Shown piece after piece: positions 42,257 to 50,958 of a DNA stretch of 64,000 nt (position 1 is its first letter; every line of letters begins with the position of its first letter). The DNA comes from Pseudomonas vancouverensis (lineage in GTDB: Bacteria; Pseudomonadota; Gammaproteobacteria; Pseudomonadales; Pseudomonadaceae). The position numbers were made by a program, and so were the translations under genes. A model generated the notes under the pieces. It did no database searches. It had not been told where the DNA came from and worked only from the letters and a program-made list of their open reading frames with translations. The stretch spans positions 124,001-188,000 of the forward strand of contig NZ_RRZK01000032.1 in assembly GCF_004348895.1 (NCBI RefSeq), given 5' to 3'.

Positions 42257-43647
42257 CGTTTCATGGCCCGGTCGAGCAGGCGATCGAGCAGGGCGATGCC
42301 CAGGTCGATTTCCGGATAGCTGATCTCCAGCGATGGCGCCAGGGTGATCACGTTCTTGTAGTAACCACCGACATCGAGGATCAGGCCCAGGCGCTTGCCG
42401 TCGATTTCGATGTCGCCCTTCATGCCTTCCTCGACCATGAAGTCCAGGGTCGCCTTGTCCGGGGTGAAACCGTCCGGGGCGCAAATTTCGCAGCGCAGAG
42501 CCAGGCCCAGGCCATCGACGTCGCCAATGATCGGGTAGCGCTTCTGCAGGTCCTTGAGGCCCTCGAGGAAGTACTTGCCCTTGTTCATGACCATCGCGCC
42601 GTAGTCGATTTCATTGGTCATCTTGAACATCTCGAGACCGACGGCGGTGCCCAGCGGGTTGGAAGCGAACGTGGAGTGGGTGGAGCCCGGCGGGAAGACT
42701 TTCGGGTTGATCAGCTCCTCTTTGGCCCAGATGCCGCCCAGCGGGTTGAGGCCGTTGGTCAAGGCCTTGCCGAAGACGATCACGTCCGGCTTGACGTCGA
42801 AGTGCTCGATCGACCACAGCTTGCCGGTGCGGTAGAAGCCCATCTGGATTTCGTCGACCACCATCAAGATGCCGTGCTGGTCCAGCACATGCTTGAGCTC
42901 GCTGTAGAAGTTCATCGGCGGAATCACGTAGCCGCCGGTGCCCTGGATCGGTTCGACGTAGAACGCGGCGTACTCGCTCTGGCCGACTTTCGGGTCCCAG
43001 ACGCCGTTGTATTCGGTCTCGAACAGGCGGGCGAATTGCTGCACGCAATGGCTGCCGTATTCTTCCTTGGTCATGCCTTTCGGGCCGCGGAAGTGGTACG
43101 GGAACGGAATGAAGTTTGCGCGCTCGCCGAAGTGGCCGTAGCGACGGCGGTAGCGGTAGCTGGAGGTGATCGACGAAGCGCCGAGGGTACGGCCGTGATA
43201 GCCGCCCTCGAAGGCGAACATCAGGCTCTTGCCGTTGCTGGCGTTACGCACGACCTTCAGCGAGTCCTCGATCGATTGCGAGCCACCGACGTTGAAGTGC
43301 ACGCGACCGTCGAGACCGAATTTTTTCTTCGCGTCGACGGCGATCATTTCCGACAGCTCGATCTTGCCCTTGTGCAGGTACTGGCTGGCGATCTGCGGCA
43401 GGGTGTCGATCTGTTGTTTCAAGGCATTGTTCAGGCGCGGGTTGGCGTAACCGAAGTTGACCGCCGAGTACCACATCTGCAAATCGAGGTAGGCCTGGTC
43501 TTCGGTGTCCCACACATAGGAACCTTCGCAGCGGCTGAAAATACGCGGTGGTTCGATGTAGTGAACGGTGTCGCCGTAGGAACAGTATTTGGCTTCCTTT
43601 TCCAGCAGGATTTGGTCTTCGGCGGTAGCGATTCGAATATCAGACAT
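42253..43647 (-). CDS. Class III PLP-dependent aminotransferase
   Basis: A 464-residue fold-type I aminotransferase of class III. Key blocks: MWYSAVNFGYANP, VHFNVGGSQSIEDSLKVVRN (the phosphate-cup region), FEGGYHGRTLGASSITSS, the PLP-ring Asp in ILMVVDEIQMGFYRTG, and the Schiff-base Lys in IVFGKALTNGLNPLGG (about 286). STHSTFASNPLGTAVGLE completes the active site. Substrate may be an omega-amine or a diamino acid. It has a substitution from the usual GSEAVE to GSQSIE. Its start overlaps the HAD gene by 8 nt. Confidence 0.9.
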   Translation of the reverse strand: MSDIRIATAEDQILLEKEAKYCSYGDTVHYIEPPRIFSRCEGSYVWDTEDQAYLDLQMWYSAVNFGYANPRLNNALKQQIDTLPQIASQYLHKGKIELSEMIAVDAKKKFGLDGRVHFNVGGSQSIEDSLKVVRNASNGKSLMFAFEGGYHGRTLGASSITSSYRYRRRYGHFGERANFIPFPYHFRGPKGMTKEEYGSHCVQQFARLFETEYNGVWDPKVGQSEYAAFYVEPIQGTGGYVIPPMNFYSELKHVLDQHGILMVVDEIQMGFYRTGKLWSIEHFDVKPDVIVFGKALTNGLNPLGGIWAKEELINPKVFPPGSTHSTFASNPLGTAVGLEMFKMTNEIDYGAMVMNKGKYFLEGLKDLQKRYPIIGDVDGLGLALRCEICAPDGFTPDKATLDFMVEEGMKGDIEIDGKRLGLILDVGGYYKNVITLAPSLEISYPEIDLGIALLDRLLDRAMKR

Positions 43648-44338
43648 GGTGGAAGAGTTCCTGTGTTTCGGTATTGAAAGTGGTGGCGTTGGCGGCCCTG
43701 GCGTGGGGCAGCAGGGCCAGCAGGGCAGGGAGTTCGGCAAAGCTGTCGAAGCGGGCATAAGGAATGCCGTTGCGTTCGCAGTGCTCGGCCAGGCGATCCT
43801 TGGCGAAGACGAAGTCGGCGGTGGCGGCCACGCACATGTCGGACTGGCCATCGCCGATCACCAGCACGCGTCGGGTGCCGGGGGTGGATTTGCACTTGCA
43901 GTTGCCGGCCGCGGCGCGGCAGGCATCGCTGGCGTAAGGGAAGTCGATGCGCCAGCTGTCGTGGTCAACCTGACGCAAGCGGTTGGCGAGGATCGGCAGC
44001 AGGCTGACGTAGTGACGCGCCAGGATGCGGGCGATGCCTTGCTCGATGCCGTCGCTGACCACTTCCAGCGAAGCGCCAAGGCCGATCACGTGGTCGACGA
44101 AGTCGGGGAAGTCCGGGTCGATTTCGACGCTGTCGAAGAAGCCGAGCAATTCGGCGGGTGTGGCCTTGACCAGCGACAGCTGGCGGCTGAGGCATTCACG
44201 GGAGCCTATGTGACCGGCCAGCCATTCATTTTCGATCGCTTCCCAACTCGGGTCGGCGAAGCGCTGGAGAACGCTGTCGATCACGTCAGTGCGGGTGATG
44301 GTCCCGTCGAAATCACACACGATATGCCAGTCAATCAT
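43640..44338 (-). CDS. HAD-IB family phosphatase, MtnX-like
   Basis: A 232-residue HAD phosphatase. Motif I is VCDFDGTITRTD (nucleophile Asp near residue 8), motif II is in LEVVSDGIEQG and motif III/IV in VLVIGDGQSDMCVAATADFVFAK. This matches the MtnX/phosphoserine-phosphatase-like subfamily. A cluster of Cys (DACRAAAGNCKCKS, about 140-155) is unusual in the cap region. It is the first gene after the -24/-12 promoter at 44390-44406. With an aminotransferase and esterase downstream, it suggests handling of a phosphorylated amine or alcohol, which I cannot name. Confidence 0.87.
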   Translation of the reverse strand: MIDWHIVCDFDGTITRTDVIDSVLQRFADPSWEAIENEWLAGHIGSRECLSRQLSLVKATPAELLGFFDSVEIDPDFPDFVDHVIGLGASLEVVSDGIEQGIARILARHYVSLLPILANRLRQVDHDSWRIDFPYASDACRAAAGNCKCKSTPGTRRVLVIGDGQSDMCVAATADFVFAKDRLAEHCERNGIPYARFDSFAELPALLALLPHARAANATTFNTETQELFHHV

Positions 44339-44389
44339 CTGTTGTACCTGTTTGGCAGTGAGCGCTGTCTGCGCTTGCAAACGGGGTAG

Positions 44390-44406
44390 AGCAGGGACTG
44401 TGCCAA
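44390..44406 (-). promoter_or_regulatory. Sigma54 (-24/-12) promoter of the HAD-aminotransferase-esterase operon
   Basis: On the minus strand TTGGCACAGTCCCTGCT: GG and GC are separated by exactly 10 nt, and TGGCAC is the -24 consensus. The predicted start site is near 44378, leaving a leader of about 40 nt before the HAD ATG at 44338. Confidence 0.78.
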
Positions 44407-44456
44407 GTGCGTTCGGCCCAGCAGGGCTGGGGTTGTGGCGAGGGTGGGGCCTGATG

Positions 44457-44484
44457 AAGCTACAATTTTTGTAGCTTGCTACAA
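44457..44484. promoter_or_regulatory. Overlapping palindromes, candidate enhancer (UAS)
   Basis: AAGCTACAA (44457-44465), TTT, TTGTAGCTT (44469-44477) is a perfect inverted repeat. The last arm also pairs with GCTACAA (44478-44484). Thus three alternating half-sites TTGTAGC/GCTACAA lie 50-80 bp upstream of the -24 box, the position expected for an NtrC-type activator. It also lies 75-100 bp upstream of the MipA gene, so control of that gene is an alternative. Confidence 0.6.
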
Positions 44485-44557
44485 ACAACATGAGTGCTTG
44501 CAAGGCGTCGGCAATCGGAGGATTGATGCGCGCATGTCTCCTTCAAGGAATCACCTC

Positions 44558-45319
44558 ATGTCGAGGATCACCTTTGTGCTGCTGGCAGCGCTGACCTGCC
44601 TTTCAATCAACGCGCGCGCTGATGGCATCAGCGGTGAAGCCGGGCTTGGCCTGAGCTATCAACCCCATGATCCGAGCGGCAGTCGTTACGAAAGCCGGCC
44701 GGTGCCGTATCTCGACCTGGACTGGGGCGATGTCAGCCTGAGCACCGATGACGGGTTGACCTGGTCGGCATTGAAGAGCCAGGGCTGGAGTGTCGGGCCG
44801 TTCGTAAACTACCTGCCGGGGCGGACCGCCAACGGGCAGTTGCGAGGGCTGCGCGATGTGCCGGATATGGGGGAAGTGGGTGGCTTCGTGCAATATGCCC
44901 CGGCCGATTTCTGGCGGGTCTATGCCTCGGTTGGACAGGCAGTCGGTGGCGGCAGCGGACAGGGGGGTGTGCTCGGGCGGGTCGGCGGTGAAGTGGGTTA
45001 TCCCGTGGGTGGCGGGGTGATCGGCAGCACCAACGTGACGGCGCATTTTGCCGATGCCCGGCAAACCCAGACCTTTTTTGGCGTCAGTGACGATGAATCA
45101 CGTGCCTCGGGGATTCGCCCGTACAACGCCGGTGGTGGCTTGCAGAATGTGGCGCTGACCCAGAGCTTCGAATTTCCCCTGGCACCGCACTGGTCGCTGT
45201 TGACCAGCGCCAGCTGGATTCACCTGACCGGCTCAGCGGCGGACAGCAGCCTGGTCAAACAGATCGGGCGTGCGGACCAGGGCGAGGCGCAGGTGGCGAT
45301 TGCCTATAAGTTCGACTAG
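44558..45319 (+). CDS. MipA/OmpV family outer membrane protein
   Basis: A 253-residue outer-membrane barrel protein with signal peptide MSRITFVLLAALTCLSINARA. The mature start GISGEAGLGLSYQPHDPSGSRYESRPVPYLDLDWG and the C-terminal FEFPLAPHWSLLTSASWIHLTG...VAIAYKFD are the MipA/OmpV pattern. Family members serve as scaffolds for murein enzymes or as small porins. I start it at 44558, which has AAGGA 9-10 nt upstream and yields an immediate signal peptide. Its divergent neighbour is the HAD operon. Confidence 0.88.
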   Translation: MSRITFVLLAALTCLSINARADGISGEAGLGLSYQPHDPSGSRYESRPVPYLDLDWGDVSLSTDDGLTWSALKSQGWSVGPFVNYLPGRTANGQLRGLRDVPDMGEVGGFVQYAPADFWRVYASVGQAVGGGSGQGGVLGRVGGEVGYPVGGGVIGSTNVTAHFADARQTQTFFGVSDDESRASGIRPYNAGGGLQNVALTQSFEFPLAPHWSLLTSASWIHLTGSAADSSLVKQIGRADQGEAQVAIAYKFD

Positions 45320-45341
45320 AGGGCGGCGTTGCCTGGAGCAA

Positions 45342-46670
45342 TCAGTGACTCAACCCGTATTTTTTCACTTTGTCGAACAGCGTGGTCTTGGCCATGCCCA
45401 GTTCCTGACTGGCCTGGGTCAGGTTGCCGCCACTGCGCTGCAAGGCATCGCCGAGCAGATTGCGCTCGAAAGCTTCCACCGCTTCGGCGAAGGCCAGGCC
45501 CTGTGTGCTGCCAGCGGCCCCCGGCTTCTTGAACGCCGGCAGACCCAAGGCAAAACGTTCGGCGACGTTGCGCAGTTCACGCACGTTGCCCGGCCAGTCG
45601 TGGCTCATCAGGCTCGACACGGTCTGGTTGTCCAGCTCCGGCGCGATGCGGTCGAAGCGCAGGGAAGACTGCTGCAGAAAGTGCTCGAACAATTGCAGGA
45701 TGTCTTCGCGGCGCTCGCGCAGCGGCGGCAGTTCCAGGGTGACGACGTTAAGGCGGTAGTACAGGTCGCTGCGGAATTCGCCGGCCTTGCTCGATTCGAC
45801 CAGGTCGGATTTGGTCGCCGCGATCACCCGGCAATCCACGGCCACACTCTGGTTTGAGCCGAGGCGCTCCAGGGTGCGCTCCTGCAACACCCGCAGCAGT
45901 TTGATCTGCAAGGGCAGGGGCATGCTTTCCACTTCGTCGAGGAACAACGTGCCGCCGTCGGCGTGTTCGATCTTGCCGATGCGTCGTTTACCGGCACCGG
46001 TGAAGGCGTTGGCCTCATGACCGAAGATTTCGCTTTCGAACAGGTTTTCCGGCAGGCCACCGCAGTTGAGTGCGACAAATTGTTTGCCGTGCCGCCGACT
46101 GAAGTCGTGCAGGCAACGCGCGACCAGTTCCTTGCCGGTGCCGGTTTCACCTTCGATCAGGACGTTGGCCGAGGTGTCGGCGACGTTGGCGATCAGTTCG
46201 CGCAGGTTCTGCATCGCCGGCGAACGGCCGATGATCCGCCCTTCGAGTGAGTCGCGCTCGGCCAGTTGTCGGCGCAACGATGACACCTCCCGCGCCAGGC
46301 TGCGTTGCTCGAGGGCGCGACGTGCAACGTCCACCAGACGTTCCGGGGAGAAGGGTTTCTCCATGAAATCGTAGGCGCCTTTTTGCATCGCCCCGACCGC
46401 CATGGAGATGTCGCCGTGACCGGTGATCAGCACCACCGGCAGGCTGCGATCCCGGGCCTTGAGGCGGCTCAGCAGCTCCAGGCCGTCGATACCCGGCAGG
46501 CGGATGTCGCTGATGACGATGCCGGCGAAGTTGTCACCGACCCGCTCCAGGGCTTCTTCCGCACTGCCCACACCGATGCAGGGAATGTCTTCCAGAGTCA
46601 GGGCCTGTTGGCAGCCGAGCAGCACATGGGGGTCGTCTTCGACGATCAAAACACTAAGGTCGTTGTTCAT
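45342..46670 (-). CDS. aauR: Sigma54-dependent response regulator AauR (DctD type)
   Basis: A 442-residue activator of acidic amino acid uptake and use. Receiver Asp at 55 (IVISDIRLPGIDG), Walker A GETGTGKE, Walker B GGTLFLDEVESMP, and a C-terminal helix-turn-helix (LTQASQELGMAKTTLFDKVKKYG). The sigma54-contact loop reads NAFTGA instead of GAFTGA. Function is inferred from position beside aatJQMP, DctB/D-type sequence, and AauR-type palindromes at 52222-52266 upstream of aatJ. Its start overlaps the kinase stop by 4 nt. Confidence 0.88.
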   Translation of the reverse strand: MNNDLSVLIVEDDPHVLLGCQQALTLEDIPCIGVGSAEEALERVGDNFAGIVISDIRLPGIDGLELLSRLKARDRSLPVVLITGHGDISMAVGAMQKGAYDFMEKPFSPERLVDVARRALEQRSLAREVSSLRRQLAERDSLEGRIIGRSPAMQNLRELIANVADTSANVLIEGETGTGKELVARCLHDFSRRHGKQFVALNCGGLPENLFESEIFGHEANAFTGAGKRRIGKIEHADGGTLFLDEVESMPLPLQIKLLRVLQERTLERLGSNQSVAVDCRVIAATKSDLVESSKAGEFRSDLYYRLNVVTLELPPLRERREDILQLFEHFLQQSSLRFDRIAPELDNQTVSSLMSHDWPGNVRELRNVAERFALGLPAFKKPGAAGSTQGLAFAEAVEAFERNLLGDALQRSGGNLTQASQELGMAKTTLFDKVKKYGLSH

Positions 46671-48568
46671 ATCGGCTCGGCGGAAGGGGTGCTTACCAGC
46701 GGTAAACTGAGGACGAAGGTGGTGCCGCCACTGACGGGGTGTTCGACACCCAGGTGGCCGCCGGTGGCGGCAGCCAGGCTGGCGGAAAGGGTCAGGCCCA
46801 GGCCCAGGCCTTGCTCGCCGGGCTTGGTGGTGAAGAAGGGTTCGAACAGATGCTTGCGCGCCTCGGCGTCGATGCCGTGGCCATTGTCGCGTACGCGCAG
46901 TCGGTACTTGTCTTCAAAGACTTCGCCTTCAAGCCACAACTCGGGTTGCGCTTGCGCCTGCATGGCATCGATGGCGTTGCCGATCAGGTTGACCAGAATC
47001 TGCTCCAGGCGGGTCTGATCGATCTGCACCTGCACATCGCGGAAATCACGGTGCAATTGCAACGGCGTGCCTTCGATTCGGCTGCCCAGCAGTTGCAACG
47101 CAGCTTCAACGGCTTTGCCCAGGCTCGCCTGACCCTTGTCGTCACCGCGCCGCGCGAAGGAGCGCAGGCTGGCCGTGATCCTGCCCATGCGGTCGATCAG
47201 CTCGTTGATGGTCTTGAGGTTGGTGCTGGCGACATCGAGCTGGCCGCGTTCGAGGAAGCGCACGGTATTGCCGGACAAGGTGCGCAAGGCGGCCAGCGGC
47301 TGGTTGAGTTCGTGGGCGATGCTGGTGGACATCTGGCCGATGGCGGCGAGTTTGCCGGCCTGGACCAGTTCATCCTGGGCGCGGCGCAGGGTCTCTTCGG
47401 CCTGGCGCCGTTCGCGGATCTGCCCCTTGAGCCGTTCGTTGCTGGCGCGCAGGTCGCTGGTGCGTTCGGTAATCCGACGCTCCAACTGGTTGTTGGCTTC
47501 TTCCAGGGCCTCGCGGGCGGCGAGGCGGGTGGCAATCACCTTGCGCCGCTCGTTCCAGGCAATCAGCAGGAAGGCCACCAGGGCAAACGCCACCGCCACC
47601 AGAATCCCTTGATTGATGGCTTCGCGGCGCAAATCCTGCAGCGGCGTGAGCAGGGTGAAATTCCACGGTGTGTCACTTAACGGCCGGGTCTGCGCCAGGT
47701 ACCTGATGTTTTCTTCATCGGAGTCCAGTTCGCTGTTGGCCGGAAAGGTCAGTTTTTCCACACCCTCGGACAGGGTTTCCCTCGCCAGCGGTTGCAATTC
47801 GTTCAGCGGAAACCAGTAGTACTGCAGACTGCGTGCGAGTTTTTCCTTGGTCTCATCACTCAGCGGGATCACCGACTTGAGCCGGCGCGACGGGTCGCTG
47901 GACAGGATGATGATGCCGTTCTCGTCACTGACGAACGCTTCCAGGCGAGCCCGTTGCCAGCGTTCCTCCATGGCTTCAAGGCGTACCTTGACCACCGCGA
48001 CACCGATGATCTTGCCGTGTTCTTCCAGGCCATGGGCCAGGTAGTAACCGGGTTCGCCGTTGGTGCTGCCGATGCCGTAGAAACGCCCCGGTTGGCCACG
48101 CACGGCATTCTGGAAATAGGCACGGAACGACAGGTCTTCGCCCAGGTAACTGTCGAAATCGCGCCAGTTGCTGGTGGCCACGACGCGACCGGTGGTGTCC
48201 ATCACGTAGATGGCCCGACTGCGGCTGCGCCGGTTCAGGCCTTCAAGGTATTCGTTGACCGCCTGCCGGTGTTCCGCAGTCGGGTCGGATAACAGTGTTG
48301 AAACACTGCGCTCAAGCTCAAGCAGGCTGGGCAGGTAGGTGTATTTGCTGATCTCGCTTTCGACGGCGCGGGCATGCAGTTCCAGCTGGCGCTGGCCGTT
48401 TTCGCCGAGGCTGCGAATGCCGTAGTGTTCACTGAGCCAGAAGCCGGCATAGCCCAGCCCGATCATCAGGGCGATGATCAGCGGCGGCAGGAAGAAATGA
48501 CGAATCAGACGGGGTTTCACGGCAAGTGATGGCTGTGCAGCGCGATTGAGGGTGGGGTCGCATTTCAT
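46667..48568 (-). CDS. aauS: Sensor histidine kinase AauS (DctB type)
   Basis: A 633-residue membrane kinase partner of AauR. First helix about 25-46 (FFLPPLIIALMIGLGYAGFWL), a periplasmic double-sensor domain typical of DctB, second helix (GILVAVAFALVAFLLIAW), a coiled coil with Arg-rich heptads, and the DctB-style His box SIAHELNQPLAAL. The ATP domain shows NLIGNAIDAM, DNGHGID and GLGLGLTLS. ATG 48568 and GTG 48571 are both possible starts; AAGG is upstream. In P. putida, AauS/AauR respond to glutamate and aspartate; this is by family analogy. Confidence 0.87.
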   Translation of the reverse strand: MKCDPTLNRAAQPSLAVKPRLIRHFFLPPLIIALMIGLGYAGFWLSEHYGIRSLGENGQRQLELHARAVESEISKYTYLPSLLELERSVSTLLSDPTAEHRQAVNEYLEGLNRRSRSRAIYVMDTTGRVVATSNWRDFDSYLGEDLSFRAYFQNAVRGQPGRFYGIGSTNGEPGYYLAHGLEEHGKIIGVAVVKVRLEAMEERWQRARLEAFVSDENGIIILSSDPSRRLKSVIPLSDETKEKLARSLQYYWFPLNELQPLARETLSEGVEKLTFPANSELDSDEENIRYLAQTRPLSDTPWNFTLLTPLQDLRREAINQGILVAVAFALVAFLLIAWNERRKVIATRLAAREALEEANNQLERRITERTSDLRASNERLKGQIRERRQAEETLRRAQDELVQAGKLAAIGQMSTSIAHELNQPLAALRTLSGNTVRFLERGQLDVASTNLKTINELIDRMGRITASLRSFARRGDDKGQASLGKAVEAALQLLGSRIEGTPLQLHRDFRDVQVQIDQTRLEQILVNLIGNAIDAMQAQAQPELWLEGEVFEDKYRLRVRDNGHGIDAEARKHLFEPFFTTKPGEQGLGLGLTLSASLAAATGGHLGVEHPVSGGTTFVLSLPLVSTPSAEPI

Positions 48569-48621
48569 CACAGATGCCTTGGGTCAACCACAATACAAAT
48601 CTGCTAGCCACTGATGCCCCC

Positions 48622-48711
48622 TGTGGGAGCGAGCTTGCTCGCGATGACTTCATCACAGTCGACTTTGATGTTGACTGTCAGTCCGCTATCGCGAGCAGGC
48701 TCGCTCCCACA
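48622..48711. repeat. REPIN, type A
   Basis: TGTGGGAGCGAGCTTGCTCG and inverted CGAGCAGGCTCGCTCCCACA around about 50 bp. It separates the aauS start from the end of aatP, so the kinase-regulator pair is probably a separate transcript or an attenuated continuation of the aat operon. Confidence 0.9.
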
Positions 48712-48748
48712 GGAGGACGGTGCGGCTGTGGGCTATTACCCAGTGTGC

Positions 48749-49483
48749 TTAGTGCTGCAGGATTTTGTTGAGGAAGTGCTGCGTACGCTCGGCACGGTGG
48801 CTGATATCGCCGAAGAACTCCTCTTTCGGGCAGTCCTCGATGATCTTGCCCGCATCCATGAAGATCACCCGGTCGGCCACTTTACGGGCGAAGCCCATTT
48901 CGTGGGTCACGCACATCATGGTCATGCCTTCGTGGGCCAGTTGCACCATCACGTCGAGCACTTCGTTGACCATTTCCGGGTCGAGGGCCGAGGTCGGTTC
49001 GTCGAACAGCATGACGATCGGGTCCATGGCCAGGGCGCGGGCGATCGCCACACGCTGCTGCTGACCACCGGAAAGCTGACCCGGATGCTTGTGGGCGTGG
49101 GCAGAGAGGCCCACACGCTCGAGCAATTGCAGGCCTTTTTTGGTGGCTTCTTCCTTGCTGCGACCCAGCACCTTGATCTGCGCGATGGTCAGGTTCTCGG
49201 TGATGGTCAGGTGCGGAAACAGTTCGAAGTGCTGGAACACCATGCCCACCCGCGAACGCAGTTTTGGCAGGTTGGTCTTCGGGTCGGCGATGGAGGTGCC
49301 GTCGACCACGATGTCACCCTTCTGGAACGGCTCCAGGGCATTGACGCACTTGATCAGGGTCGACTTGCCGGAACCGGATGGCCCGCACACCACGATCACT
49401 TCGCCTTTCTTCACCTCGGTGCTGCAATCAGTCAGTACCTGGAAGTCCCCATACCACTTGTTGATGCTTTTGATAGAGATCAT
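48749..49483 (-). CDS. aatP: Acidic amino acid ABC transporter, ATP-binding subunit
   Basis: A 244-residue polar amino acid ABC ATPase. Walker A GPSGSGKST at 34-42, signature LSGGQQQRVAIARALAMDP near 132-150, Walker B VMLFDEPTSALDP and the H-loop VTHEMGF. Opening MISIKSINKWYGDFQVL and ending FLNKILQH match GltL. It overlaps aatM by 4 nt, as the last gene of aatJQMP. Confidence 0.94.
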   Translation of the reverse strand: MISIKSINKWYGDFQVLTDCSTEVKKGEVIVVCGPSGSGKSTLIKCVNALEPFQKGDIVVDGTSIADPKTNLPKLRSRVGMVFQHFELFPHLTITENLTIAQIKVLGRSKEEATKKGLQLLERVGLSAHAHKHPGQLSGGQQQRVAIARALAMDPIVMLFDEPTSALDPEMVNEVLDVMVQLAHEGMTMMCVTHEMGFARKVADRVIFMDAGKIIEDCPKEEFFGDISHRAERTQHFLNKILQH

Positions 49484-50151
49484 ACGGCGAACCTTTTTTG
49501 CAGACGCTTGACCAGCTGCGAGGCGGCAAAGCTGATGATGAAGTACACGAGACCGGCGAACACCAGGAACTCATTGGAGCGGCCAATGATGTCGCCACTG
49601 GCACGCGAAGCGTTGAGGAAGTCGACCAGGCCGACCGCGTAGACCAGCGAGGTGTCCTGGAACAGGATGATGCTCTGTTGCAGCAACAGCGGGGTCATCT
49701 TGCGGAATGCCTGCGGCAGGATGATCAGGCGCATCATCTGGCCGTAGGTCATGCCCAGGGCCTGGGCGGCGCCCATCTGGCCCTTGGGAATCGACTGCAC
49801 ACCGGCACGAACGATTTCGCAGAAGTACGCCGCTTCGAACATCATGAAGGCGACGATGCATGAGGCGAATGCACCGATCGGGGTGTCTTCGCCGGTGATC
49901 CAGCGCAGCACGAACGGCACCGCCAGGTAGAACCAGGTGATCACCAGCAGCAGCGGGATCGAGCGGAAATAGTTGACGTAGGCGCCGGCCAGGTTCGACA
50001 GCAGTTTGTTGTGGGACAGACGGCACAGCGCGAGGATGGTGCCGAGGATGATCCCGCCAACCACGCCCATGGCCATCAGCTTGAGGGTCATGACCATGCC
50101 GTTCCACAGGCCCGGCAGGGACGGGATGATGCCCGAGAAATCGAATTCCAT
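49480..50151 (-). CDS. aatM: Acidic amino acid ABC transporter permease (GltK-like)
   Basis: A 223-residue inner-membrane permease with five helices. MEFDFSGIIPSLPGLWNGMVMTLKLMAMG starts the HEQRo/polar amino acid permease fold. The EAA loop is RAGVQSIPKGQMGAAQALGMTYGQMMRLIILPQAFRKM. Its ATG shares a base with the aatQ stop (TAATG). It pairs with AatQ to form the membrane channel for glutamate/aspartate. Confidence 0.92.
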   Translation of the reverse strand: MEFDFSGIIPSLPGLWNGMVMTLKLMAMGVVGGIILGTILALCRLSHNKLLSNLAGAYVNYFRSIPLLLVITWFYLAVPFVLRWITGEDTPIGAFASCIVAFMMFEAAYFCEIVRAGVQSIPKGQMGAAQALGMTYGQMMRLIILPQAFRKMTPLLLQQSIILFQDTSLVYAVGLVDFLNASRASGDIIGRSNEFLVFAGLVYFIISFAASQLVKRLQKRFAV

Positions 50152-50897
50152 TATTTACCCCCTGCGGAGATCAGGCCCGGTACGGCGACTTTCTTCTCGA
50201 CCAGGCGCATCAGCAACATCAGGCTCATGTTCAGGGTGAAGTAGATCAGCGTGGCCAGGGTGAAGGCCTCGAACAGGTTCGCGGAGAATTCGGCAGTCTG
50301 CTTGGTCTGCGCGAGCAGCTCCATCAGGCCGATCAGCGACGCCACGGAGGAGTTCTTGAAGACGTTGAGGAATTCCGAGGTCAGCGGCGGAATGATGATC
50401 CGGTAAGCCTGGGGCAGCAGGACGTTCCAATAGATCTGCGGCAGCTTGAAGCCCATGGCGCGCGCTGCGGACTCCTGGCCCTTGGGCAGGGCCTGAATGC
50501 CGGTGCGCACCTGTTCGCAGACACGCGCGGTGGTGAACAGGCCGAGGCAGACCACCACGCTGATGAACGCGGAGGTGGTCGGGTTCAGGTCTTGCTTGAA
50601 CCATACCTGCAGGTTTTCCGGCAGCAGGTCGGGCACCAGGAAGTACCAGATGAACAGCTGCACCAGCAGTGGCACGTTACGGAAGAGTTCGACGTAGCAG
50701 GTCGCGATCCCCGACACGATGCGGTTCGGTACGGTGCGCATGACGCCCAGGATCGAGCCCAGTGTCAGGGCAATGATCCAGGCCACGACGGCGATGGCAA
50801 TGGTCCAGCCCAATCCGGAAATGAACCAGTCGAGATAGGTCTCGCTGCCCACGCCGGTGGACTTGAAGAACACGCCCCAGTCCCAGTTGTAATTCAT
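50151..50897 (-). CDS. aatQ: Acidic amino acid ABC transporter permease (GltJ-like)
   Basis: A 248-residue permease. MNYNWDWGVFFKSTGVG is the conserved GltJ start, so I begin at 50897 rather than the longer open frame at 50981. The EAA loop is RTGIQALPKGQESAARAMGFKLPQIYWNVLLPQAYRI. Five helices. AGGG lies upstream. It forms a heterodimer with AatM. Confidence 0.92.
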   Translation of the reverse strand: MNYNWDWGVFFKSTGVGSETYLDWFISGLGWTIAIAVVAWIIALTLGSILGVMRTVPNRIVSGIATCYVELFRNVPLLVQLFIWYFLVPDLLPENLQVWFKQDLNPTTSAFISVVVCLGLFTTARVCEQVRTGIQALPKGQESAARAMGFKLPQIYWNVLLPQAYRIIIPPLTSEFLNVFKNSSVASLIGLMELLAQTKQTAEFSANLFEAFTLATLIYFTLNMSLMLLMRLVEKKVAVPGLISAGGK

Positions 50898-50958
50898 TAG
50901 GGTCTCCCCTCGATTCGATCGATGTACAAGTGCCCGCCTGGGGAAGATCCGTTCCCGT

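Noticed and set aside
44457..44477. Palindrome with TTT loop read as a terminator
   Set aside because: It lies between two divergent promoters rather than after a gene, is AT-rich with no T-run after it, and fits an operator/enhancer better.
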